A DNA stretch of 43,852 nt from Nitrospirota bacterium (GTDB lineage Bacteria > Nitrospirota > Thermodesulfovibrionia > Thermodesulfovibrionales > Magnetobacteriaceae): contig JADFXG010000027.1 of NCBI GenBank assembly GCA_015233895.1, positions 1-43,852 on the forward strand, in the 5' to 3' direction. The translations under genes were made by a program, and so were the position numbers. Positions 18,090 to 25,373 of the stretch are shown one piece after another (position 1 is the first letter of the stretch; each line of letters begins with the position of its first letter). The notes under the pieces are model-generated. The model was given only the letters and a program-made list of their open reading frames with translations, did no database searches and had not been told where the DNA came from.

Positions 18090-18593
18090 ATGGATATAGA
18101 AAATATAAATATTAAATCATCAATAGGTGTGATAGGAGGCATTATCACATCCAGTGAGAGCAGGCGTGGGATACTGATTCCCACTCTGCATAAGATGCAG
18201 TTGGAAAACGGCTATCTGCCTGAGGATTTACTAAGACTGCTCTCTAAAAAGTTGAGCATTCCGCTTGCCGAAATCTACAGTGTGGCGAGTTTTTACAAGC
18301 AATTTCATTTTACCCCCCGAGGAAAAAATATAGTCAGAGTGTGTACTGGTACGGCTTGCCACGTAAGGGGGTCTGCCAAGGTGGTGGACGCCCTGCAGAA
18401 CAGGTTTAACGTAAAAGCCGGTGAGACCACAGAGGATTTAAAATTAACTCTGGAAACTGTAGGCTGTGTGGGATGTTGTGGACTTGCTCCTGTGGTTACA
18501 GTCAATGAAGGGGTAGTCGGCGCTGTCGGGCCTAAAAAACTTAAAGGACTAATCCACGACATAGAAGAGGGTGACGATAATGGAAAAAGTTAA
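18090..18593 (+). CDS. NuoE-like [2Fe-2S] thioredoxin-fold subunit
   Basis: A 167-residue homologue of NuoE/HydA-type subunits. A helical N-terminal part (HKMQLENGYLPEDLLRLLS, then IYSVASFYKQF) is followed by a thioredoxin-like [2Fe-2S] domain with ligands C85, C90, C126 and C130 (CTGTAC and VGCVGCC). It would relay electrons with the NuoF-like flavoprotein. AGGAGGG lies just before the ATG. The stop overlaps the next gene. Similar subunits serve complex I, NAD-linked formate dehydrogenases and bifurcating hydrogenases. Here the neighbours are CODH/ACS genes and no hydrogenase or catalytic formate dehydrogenase is present. Confidence 0.9.
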   Translation: MDIENINIKSSIGVIGGIITSSESRRGILIPTLHKMQLENGYLPEDLLRLLSKKLSIPLAEIYSVASFYKQFHFTPRGKNIVRVCTGTACHVRGSAKVVDALQNRFNVKAGETTEDLKLTLETVGCVGCCGLAPVVTVNEGVVGAVGPKKLKGLIHDIEEGDDNGKS

Positions 18594-20460
18594 TAGCCTT
18601 GAGGCTTTTAAGAACCTTCAACTGCTCCTTAAAGAGGAAACCTTTAAGGAGGGCGTTCCCCGTCTTCGCACCTGCACTGGCACTGCTTGTATGGCTACCG
18701 GGGCGCAAAGCGTCATCAATAAAGTGGAGGAGGAGGCCGCTCACAGTGGCAAGCACATTGACATAGTGAAGACCGGATGTCAGGGATTTTGCCAGCAAGG
18801 GCCTGTTATGAAAGCAGAACCCTACGGTTATTATTATAAGCAAGTCAGGGCGGCAGATGCTCACGACATCGTTGGCACTACGTTTTCAGCAGGTTTTCCT
18901 GTAAGAAATCTGCTCTACAGGGACAACATCCTGAGTGAGCCAAAAGAAATCATGGAGACTCTGCCGTTTTATAAAAAACAGATGAGAGTTGCACTGCACA
19001 ATAACGGGCTAATTGACCCTCGAAACATAAACCACTACATTGCGGTGGGTGGCTATACGGCTTTAGTTAAGGCTCTTGAGACGATGACCCCTGAGCAGGT
19101 GTTGGATGAGGTGGATAAAGCCAATCTCAGAGGGCGCGGCGGAGCAGGATTCCCTGCCGGCGAGAAATGGAAACACACTAAAAAAGCTAAAAGTAAAATA
19201 AAACTGGTAATAGCTAATGGTGATGAGGGAGACCCTGGGGCCTTTATGGATCGCTCTATAATGGAGGGAGACCCACACGGCCTGATAGAAGGAATGCTGC
19301 TCTGTGCTTATGCAATAGACGCTCAGTACGGATTTGTCTATGTGCGCCATGAGTATCCGCTTGCAGTTGTCCATCTTAAACTTGCTATAAAACAAGCCGA
19401 GGAGATGGGGCTGCTTGGCAACAACATACTGGGAACCGGCTTCAGCTTTACACTTGATGTAAGAGAGGGCGCCGGGGCTTTTGTCTGTGGTGAGTCAACC
19501 GCGCTTATCGCCTCTATGGAGGGCGAAAGAGGGTTCCCGCGTCCACGTCCTCCGAGGCTATCGGATATCGGGGGTGGCGCATGGGGCTATCCCAGTAATT
19601 TAAACAACATTGAGACTTTTGCCTGTGTACCGCATATAATTTCAAGAGGAGCGGATTGGTTTAAAAGCATAGGGACAGAGAATTCGCCGGGTACAAAGGT
19701 GTTTGCTCTGACCGGTAAGGTCAAAAACACCGGACTGGTTGAAGTCCCTATGGGAATAACGCTGAGAGAGATAATTTTTGAAATAGGCGGCGGAATATTA
19801 GATGGGAAAAAATTTAAGGCTGTGCAGACGGGAGGCCCATCAGGCGGATGTCTGCCGGAGGAGTATCTGGACCTGTCGGTGGATTTTGACTCTCTTCGTA
19901 AGGTTGGTTCCATGATGGGTTCCGGCGGTATGGTTGTAATGGATGAGGAGACGTGTGTGGTTGATGTGGCAAAGTTCTTCTTGTCATTTACCAAAGAGGA
20001 GTCGTGCGGAAAGTGTCCTCCTTGCAGAATAGGCACGTACCAGATGCTTGAGATATTGAAAAAGATAACATCGGGGCATGGTGAACCCTCGGACTTAGAT
20101 AATCTTGAACAGATATGCCGTAAGGTGCAAAAGGGTTCTCTCTGTGGTCTTGGGCAGAGTGCTCCAAACCCTATTCTTTCCACACTAAAATACTTCAGAG
20201 AGGAGTACGAGGAGCATGTCCATGATAAGTACTGCCGTGCAAAGGTGTGCAGCGGCCTTGGCACTTACTCGATAGACCACAGCGAGTGTTTCCTGTGTGG
20301 ACTTTGTAAACAGGCCTGCGCATTTGGCGCCGTTAAGGAGACAAGAAGATCGTTTTTCATAGACCAGGATATGTGCACAAAGTGTAAGTCCTGTTATATG
20401 GCCTGCCCGATAGGAGCGGTAAAAGTGGGAAAGGGCACGGCAAAAGCCGCCCGCAAATAA
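18580..20460 (+). CDS. NuoF-like NADH-binding flavoprotein with added Fe-S domains
   Basis: About 626 residues. Domains in order are: an N-terminal thioredoxin-like [2Fe-2S] domain (CTGTAC, then TGCQGFC); a FMN/NADH domain (GRGGAGFPAGEKW, GDEGDPGAFMDR, GAFVCGESTAL); an SLBB domain; the [4Fe-4S] domain of NuoF (SCGKCPPCRIGTYQ with a later Cys in GSLCGLG); and a C-terminal two-cluster ferredoxin domain (CFLCGLCKQAC and CTKCKSCYMACP). This is the architecture of HydB/HylB-type subunits of soluble bifurcating complexes. It is the likely NAD(H) entry or exit site. ATG 18580 is preferred over GTG 18571 because GAGG at 18567-18570 is 9 bases from the ATG. It overlaps the NuoE-like stop by 14 bases. 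Confidence 0.9.
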   Translation: MEKVNSLEAFKNLQLLLKEETFKEGVPRLRTCTGTACMATGAQSVINKVEEEAAHSGKHIDIVKTGCQGFCQQGPVMKAEPYGYYYKQVRAADAHDIVGTTFSAGFPVRNLLYRDNILSEPKEIMETLPFYKKQMRVALHNNGLIDPRNINHYIAVGGYTALVKALETMTPEQVLDEVDKANLRGRGGAGFPAGEKWKHTKKAKSKIKLVIANGDEGDPGAFMDRSIMEGDPHGLIEGMLLCAYAIDAQYGFVYVRHEYPLAVVHLKLAIKQAEEMGLLGNNILGTGFSFTLDVREGAGAFVCGESTALIASMEGERGFPRPRPPRLSDIGGGAWGYPSNLNNIETFACVPHIISRGADWFKSIGTENSPGTKVFALTGKVKNTGLVEVPMGITLREIIFEIGGGILDGKKFKAVQTGGPSGGCLPEEYLDLSVDFDSLRKVGSMMGSGGMVVMDEETCVVDVAKFFLSFTKEESCGKCPPCRIGTYQMLEILKKITSGHGEPSDLDNLEQICRKVQKGSLCGLGQSAPNPILSTLKYFREEYEEHVHDKYCRAKVCSGLGTYSIDHSECFLCGLCKQACAFGAVKETRRSFFIDQDMCTKCKSCYMACPIGAVKVGKGTAKAARK

Positions 20461-20473
20461 GGAGAACGTTGAA

Positions 20474-21061
20474 ATGGCTGACGAGAAAGACATTAAGACA
20501 ATAACCGAGGATACCAGTAAATACCGGTGTCCGATACAAAAAGCTATACTGTTTCTGGATGAGTTCATAGAGGGCCCAATGTGTGCCAAATGCCTGCCCT
20601 GTCCTATGGGATCATATGAAATGAGAGTGCGCTGTAAACGGCTTGCTGAGGGGCAGGGAACCTTAGCAGATGTGGAGGCCATAAAAAACATAGCTCCGAT
20701 TATGTTTGAAGCGTCCATGTGTAAAAAGGGCAAAGACACGGCTAAGTTTATTATTGACACTTTAGAAAACCTGCCGGGAGTATATGAGGCACACACTGAT
20801 GGCAACTGCCCCGACAAAGAATGTGCAAAGCTGACAGCCTACAGGGTTATCGGTGATAAGTGCACGGCGTGTGATGAGTGCAAGGTTGCCTGTAAGGACT
20901 TTGCCATACTGGGAGAGAAGAGAAAACCATATCTTTCCGGCTACTATTCTTATGAGGTAGTGGATGTCAGGTGTACACGTTGTGGAAAGTGCGCAGAGGT
21001 TTGTAAGTACGGGGCAATAGAAGTCGTCAACATAAAAGACACCTTAGCGGTTAAGGCTTGA
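20474..21061 (+). CDS. Iron-sulfur protein repeating the NuoF C-terminal Fe-S region
   Basis: A 195-residue protein predicted to hold three [4Fe-4S] clusters. Residues 35-100 match the NuoF [4Fe-4S] domain: C37, C40, C43 (MCAKCLPC) and C83. Residues 111-180 are a two-cluster ferredoxin domain with C130, C133, C136, C140 and C167, C170, C173, C177. The same domain order, and similar spacing through the linker (C..K.C then a Tyr), occur at the end of the preceding NuoF-like protein. I therefore read it as a diverged duplicate of that region without flavin or NADH domains. It lies between nuoF-like (13 bases) and nuoG-like (28 bases), so it is probably an extra electron-wire subunit of the same complex. 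Confidence 0.75.
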   Translation: MADEKDIKTITEDTSKYRCPIQKAILFLDEFIEGPMCAKCLPCPMGSYEMRVRCKRLAEGQGTLADVEAIKNIAPIMFEASMCKKGKDTAKFIIDTLENLPGVYEAHTDGNCPDKECAKLTAYRVIGDKCTACDECKVACKDFAILGEKRKPYLSGYYSYEVVDVRCTRCGKCAEVCKYGAIEVVNIKDTLAVKA

Positions 21062-21089
21062 AATAAAAAAGAGATGGAGGGATTTTTTA

Positions 21090-23084
21090 ATGGCTAATCT
21101 GATAACAATAAAGATAAACGGTACAGAACACAAAGTACCGGAGGGAGTTAATCTCATAGATGCCGCTCAGAGTGTTGGGGTGCATATTCCTAATTTCTGT
21201 TATCTTAAAGGCATGAAGGGGATTGGAGCCTGCCGGATGTGTCTTGTTGAGGTTAATGGCCGTGCTATGACCGCCTGTATCATGAAAACCAAAGACGGTA
21301 TGGATGTGGTAACAGATAGTGAGAAACTAAAGGAGTCGCGTAAGTTTGTCGTTGACCTCATTCTTTCTATGCACCCCCTTGATTGTATGACCTGTACGAA
21401 GGCTGGAGTGTGCGAGTTACAAAGCTATGCTTATGAGTTTGAGATTAAGGAATCATCCTTTAGCAGAAAGAAGTTTGGCTTCCCGATAGACGATAAAAAT
21501 CCGTTTATTAAGAGAGACCCTGATTACTGTATACTTTGCGGCAGATGCGTAAGGGTATGTAAGGAGCAGGGGACATCCGTACTGGAATTCTACGGCAGAG
21601 GGGTCGGCTCAAGAGTGACCACTGCCGCCGATAAACCACTTCAGGATTCGGGTTGTACGTTTTGCGGCTCCTGTTTGGACGTTTGTCCGGTAAATGCCAT
21701 AGTAGAGGCTGACAGATGGCGAAAGGGACGTGAATGGCAGTACGAAAAAACCGAATCGGTTTGTCTTTATTGCGCAGGCGCTTGTGATATAAAAGTCAGC
21801 ACGCATAAGGGTGATGTGGCAAAGGTGTGTGCCGGTGGCGATGACGCTATGGCTGAGCACTTTATCTGCGCCCTTGGCAGATACGGTTTTGACTCTCTTA
21901 ACGCAGAAACCAGAGTGTTGAATCCTCTTAAAAAAGTTGACGGCACGCTTCAGGAAACAACATGGGCTGACGCTGCAAAAATAGTCTCTGAAAAAATAAA
22001 AGGTGCCGGCTCCGGAATTCTAACGGTATCCTCGATTACTAATGAGGATGCTTTGGCTATTAAGGGCTATTATGAAGCAGCAGGGGTTGAGAACTTAGTT
22101 GCCTCAGTGTCTTCTTATAGCGATAAGGCTTCTCTCATTGGAGATGCGGTAGATGTGGAAAACGCTGATTTAATGATAGTAGCAGGACTTAACCCTAACC
22201 AATGGACACGGTTCCTTCCATCCATAGATGCGCTTATCAGAACAAAAGCTGACAGAAAAGCAAAGCTTGTGGTGATTAACTCAGAGGACGCAAAAATCGC
22301 CGAGATTGCCGATGTAGTACTTAGTGGCGATGAGGCTTCTTTGTTAAAGTCACTGGCAAAGGCCATTGCAGATGCCGGGCTTGCCCTGCCTGCTGGTTTA
22401 GATGTATTGGGAGCAAGTGTATCTGAGGATATAACAAAAGCTGCCGAATTATTTAAAAACGCTCAGTCACCGGTTGTTATAACAACCCCTCAACTGTATC
22501 AGGCTGCGGCAAATCTTGCGCTTTTTAAAGGCGGTGCGGTTTCTGTCGGCTATGAGGCCAACTCCAAAGGGGTAACACTGATGGGGCTTCAGAGTAAAGG
22601 TTTGAAGTGTACAGATATGGTTGAAGGAAAAGTTTCGTCACTACTCACTGTCGGACATGGGCCCTTACCCGGAAGACCTAAAGTGGACTTTTGGGCAGCC
22701 ATAGTTACAAACATGACAGATGTGGTTAAGGAGGCTGACATTGTGCTTCCAATGGCGGCATACCTTGAGACTGACGGCACAATCGTTGACTATCAGGGAC
22801 GGCTTAAAAAGCTCTCAAAAACTGTCGAACCCCTCGGCCAGGCAAAACCGGTTGCAGCAATATTCACTGAAATTGCCAAAGCCGCAGGAAAAGATATATC
22901 AATAAGTGCCTCCGAGATAGAATCGCTGGCAAAAGAAACTGTAAAGGTAAAAGCCGCACCATTTGAAAAACGAACAGATTTACACGCTGTTTCTCTTGAA
23001 ATAGAGGAGCTTATACAAGCTCACATTGTTAACGGCTCAAGGCTTTTCTGGCTTAAAGAAGTACAAAAAGTAGCAGTTAGTTGA
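21090..23084 (+). CDS. NuoG-like multi-cluster Fe-S subunit with a non-catalytic molybdopterin-type domain
   Basis: A 664-residue protein. The N-terminal [2Fe-2S] domain has C37, C48, C51 and C63. Next come the His/Cys3 [4Fe-4S] motif HPLDCMTCTKAGVC, two [4Fe-4S] clusters (CILCGRCVRVC and CTFCGSCLDVCP) and a further CLYCAGACDIKV..CALG cluster that opens a molybdopterin oxidoreductase-like domain of about 400 residues. I see no catalytic Cys or Sec after that cluster as in formate dehydrogenases, and the domain is short, so it is NuoG-like rather than an active oxidoreductase. It is the last gene of the run and has a GGAGGG ribosome site. A covarying double-hairpin repeat starts 9 bases after its stop codon. 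Confidence 0.87.
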   Translation: MANLITIKINGTEHKVPEGVNLIDAAQSVGVHIPNFCYLKGMKGIGACRMCLVEVNGRAMTACIMKTKDGMDVVTDSEKLKESRKFVVDLILSMHPLDCMTCTKAGVCELQSYAYEFEIKESSFSRKKFGFPIDDKNPFIKRDPDYCILCGRCVRVCKEQGTSVLEFYGRGVGSRVTTAADKPLQDSGCTFCGSCLDVCPVNAIVEADRWRKGREWQYEKTESVCLYCAGACDIKVSTHKGDVAKVCAGGDDAMAEHFICALGRYGFDSLNAETRVLNPLKKVDGTLQETTWADAAKIVSEKIKGAGSGILTVSSITNEDALAIKGYYEAAGVENLVASVSSYSDKASLIGDAVDVENADLMIVAGLNPNQWTRFLPSIDALIRTKADRKAKLVVINSEDAKIAEIADVVLSGDEASLLKSLAKAIADAGLALPAGLDVLGASVSEDITKAAELFKNAQSPVVITTPQLYQAAANLALFKGGAVSVGYEANSKGVTLMGLQSKGLKCTDMVEGKVSSLLTVGHGPLPGRPKVDFWAAIVTNMTDVVKEADIVLPMAAYLETDGTIVDYQGRLKKLSKTVEPLGQAKPVAAIFTEIAKAAGKDISISASEIESLAKETVKVKAAPFEKRTDLHAVSLEIEELIQAHIVNGSRLFWLKEVQKVAVS

Positions 23085-23093
23085 GATAAGATT

Positions 23094-23181
23094 CTTAAGG
23101 GAGAGGGCGTTGCCCTCTCCCTTAGACCCTCTCCCACAAGGGGTTTTAAACCCCTTGACCCCCGGTTTTGGTGTTAGCGAT
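23094..23181 (+). repeat. Double-hairpin 3' repeat, copy 1 (truncated)
   Basis: First hairpin: AAGGGAGAGGGC gtt GCCCTCTCCCTT, a perfect 12-bp stem. A linker AGACCCTCTCCCA follows. Second hairpin: CAAGGGGTTT / TAAACCCCTTG. A conserved tail GACCCCCGGTTTT ends near GCGAT, where a different repeat begins. It follows the nuoG-like stop in the same orientation and may serve as a transcript 3' end, although no long T-run follows. Confidence 0.8.
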
Positions 23182-23191
23182 CATTCCAAGC

Positions 23192-23226
23192 CGTCATTGC
23201 GAGGAGCAAAGCGCCCTTGCAATCCC
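23192..23226. repeat. CGTCATTGCGAGG-type dispersed repeat
   Basis: CGTCATTGCGAGGAGCAAAG followed by CGCCCTTGCAATCCC forms a hairpin with ATTGCGAGG-like and CCTTGCAAT arms. Repeats of this type are widespread between genes in many bacterial genomes (recalled, not searched). It abuts and appears to cut short the double-hairpin repeat upstream. Confidence 0.65.
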
Positions 23227-23247
23227 CTCCACACATTAAGTTATAAT
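23217..23247 (+). promoter_or_regulatory. Candidate promoter of the CHAT-STAND gene
   Basis: A perfect TATAAT lies at 23242-23247 with TTGCAA at 23217-23222, 19 bases apart. The -35 part lies within the dispersed repeat. Transcription would begin near 23254, about 32 bases before the ATG at 23286. Confidence 0.35.
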
Positions 23248-23285
23248 TTGGATAGTAAATTCTTGGGATAACGAGGACGAGAGCT

Positions 23286-25373
23286 ATGCAATGGAAAGAC
23301 GTTACGCTTAATATTTCTGACAAACAACGAACGCGCTTAAAACAACTCGGTGCACAATTTACCGATGCGATGGAAAATAAGGGGCTAATCAAATGTGATG
23401 TCCCTGTGTCTCTTACAGAAGAGCTTACAGAGATTATCAATGCCAACACTGAAGTCAGAGCAAATCTTAAAGACGCTTATGAAAACAATAACCATTATGT
23501 GTTGCGGCTGATTGACAAAGATAATGAAATCCTAAATCTCCCGTGGCCGCTTGTAAGGGAAACAAATCACTTTAAACAGCTTGTTGACATCAAAAGTCTG
23601 CATATAGTAAAAACACCAACTCCGATATTTGATAAAAATTATTCTGATTTTACACCACAAGTAGCAGCGCCATTAAAAATCCTGATTATGATTTCCTCGC
23701 CAACTGATTTAAAACTGGAACAGCGTCTCTCATATGAAGATGAGGAGTACAGTATTTTAAAAGCATTTGAACCGCTGCTTAAAACCGGCCATGTGCAAAT
23801 TGACTATACTGATGACGGTTCCCTTGAGGCATTAGAGTCAAAACTTAAAAACAAAGATAACAAATACCACATTCTGCATTTTTCCGGACACGGTTCATTT
23901 AAGGGTTCACAGGGGACATTGTGTCTTGAAGATCATAATACTTTACAAGAGACGCGTGTACCTGTAACAGATTTAGATTTTGCAAAGGCGGTTAATGCAA
24001 AACCCGATTATAAAATCCCACTTGTTGTGTTGTCATCGTGTAAGACCGCTCAGGGCAATTCAGAAAAGATATTAAGCGGTGTAACTAACAAGCTTATAAA
24101 TATTGAAACACCGTCTGTTATCTCAATGGGAATGTCTGTGTCAGATAGACATGCAATACGTTTCACAGCAGAGCTTTACACAGAACTCGCAAACGGGCTG
24201 TCTATCCCTGAGGCTTTCTCAACCGCTATGAAACGCCTGAAAATTCATGAGCAACAACAAGCTGCCAATGGCGGCTATGTAACACAACAATGGATGATTC
24301 CAAATCTCTACGTCTCACGTAAAATTGAAAAACTCGTGGACTGGGATAGCGCTCCTGTTCCCTTGAAATTGACAAACTATCAATATGTGACCGAGGGCAA
24401 ACAAATATCGTTAGCTCACAAGGCGGGTTTTATGTTTGTCGGGCGCAGGGCTGAGAAAGCAAAAGTATTTGAACCGTTTTTTGATCGGAAACCTATAATG
24501 CTGAAGGGTCAGGGAGGAGTCGGTAAAAGCACAATGGCCGAATATATGGTTCAACGGGCTATAACAAAGGATCCTGCTAAGACCGTTCCGGTTATTATCA
24601 CTCATGAGGTGCGCTCGATTGACGATGTTTTAAAAGTTATAGAAGCTGCAATGTTAAAAACCGGCTCTGAAAAAATGGTGAATATTACAATAACATCAAA
24701 ATCTATTCCAGAGGCGATACTTCGGCTTGATACAATATTGAGAGTTTTTGCAACAGACTATGACCCCGTTTTAGTGTTTGACAACCTTGAAACATTTCAG
24801 GATGTTTCAACAGGTTTGTTTAAAGCAGAATATAATGACATTTACGAGGTTATAAAGCATCTGTGTAGTGAGAAAATCTTACAGTTGGTTTTAACCGGCA
24901 GATACTCAATTCCCGGACTTGCAAATGTAATTGAGGTCAACTTAAACAACATCGGGTTTAACGATTATTGGAAAAAGTGCCAATATCTGGAGTTGTTTGA
25001 AATTCATAATGAGCTAAACAAGAAATTCTATTTAGATACGATTTTTGATAAGCAAGAGGCCGAATTTGTCGATCTGGTTAAATTTCTGTATGAAAGCTTA
25101 GGCGGGAATTTCCGGGCGCTTGAATTCTTTAACGAGATTTATAAGAATAAGCGAACAGAAATCACAGAATCTCTTAAAACGATAAAAAGTATGAAAGCGG
25201 TTTTAGCTGCAGCTGTTACTGACATAAAATCTGAGATGGCGCTGAATCTTGTTTTTAGAGAATTACTAAAGCTGGTTAACGCTGGTCAAAAGCGGGTTTT
25301 GTATCTGCTTTCCAATTTCAGGATTCCGGTTCAACTTAAGGCGTCCAAGTGCAGCCTGAGGGACAAGTGCTAA
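23286..25373 (+). CDS. CHAT-domain protease fused to a STAND-type NTPase (N-terminal part of a split gene)
   Basis: A 695-residue protein. After an N-terminal region, a CHAT caspase-like peptidase domain (about 130-345) has the catalytic pair H202 (HFSGHG) and C252 (LSSCKTA). A STAND/NACHT-like ATPase follows, with Walker A G408-S415 (GQGGVGKS) and Walker B ending at D499 (LVFDN). The frame then enters a winged-helix-like segment (VLYLLSNFRIPVQLKA) and stops at 25373 in the middle of it. The remainder of the winged helix and the TPR domain continue in another frame from 25349. Family members are sensor-activated proteases of bacterial conflict or cell-death systems, where TPRs sense the trigger and CHAT cleaves a target. 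The ATG has GAGGA about 8 bases upstream. Confidence 0.8.
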   Translation: MQWKDVTLNISDKQRTRLKQLGAQFTDAMENKGLIKCDVPVSLTEELTEIINANTEVRANLKDAYENNNHYVLRLIDKDNEILNLPWPLVRETNHFKQLVDIKSLHIVKTPTPIFDKNYSDFTPQVAAPLKILIMISSPTDLKLEQRLSYEDEEYSILKAFEPLLKTGHVQIDYTDDGSLEALESKLKNKDNKYHILHFSGHGSFKGSQGTLCLEDHNTLQETRVPVTDLDFAKAVNAKPDYKIPLVVLSSCKTAQGNSEKILSGVTNKLINIETPSVISMGMSVSDRHAIRFTAELYTELANGLSIPEAFSTAMKRLKIHEQQQAANGGYVTQQWMIPNLYVSRKIEKLVDWDSAPVPLKLTNYQYVTEGKQISLAHKAGFMFVGRRAEKAKVFEPFFDRKPIMLKGQGGVGKSTMAEYMVQRAITKDPAKTVPVIITHEVRSIDDVLKVIEAAMLKTGSEKMVNITITSKSIPEAILRLDTILRVFATDYDPVLVFDNLETFQDVSTGLFKAEYNDIYEVIKHLCSEKILQLVLTGRYSIPGLANVIEVNLNNIGFNDYWKKCQYLELFEIHNELNKKFYLDTIFDKQEAEFVDLVKFLYESLGGNFRALEFFNEIYKNKRTEITESLKTIKSMKAVLAAAVTDIKSEMALNLVFRELLKLVNAGQKRVLYLLSNFRIPVQLKASKCSLRDKC

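Noticed and set aside
21090-23084. Catalytic formate dehydrogenase alpha subunit
   Set aside because: After the last Fe-S cluster there is no recognisable Cys or TGA-encoded Sec active site and the molybdopterin domain is short; NuoG-like is a better fit.
18090-23084. Electron-bifurcating [FeFe] hydrogenase operon
   Set aside because: No H-cluster motif is present in any of the four proteins, although the NuoE/F-like subunits resemble those of such hydrogenases.
25340-25373. Programmed ribosomal frameshift joining the CHAT-STAND and TPR frames
   Set aside because: No slippery heptamer of the X-XXY-YYZ type and no obvious downstream pseudoknot within the allowed 34 bases; a one-base deletion or sequence error is simpler.
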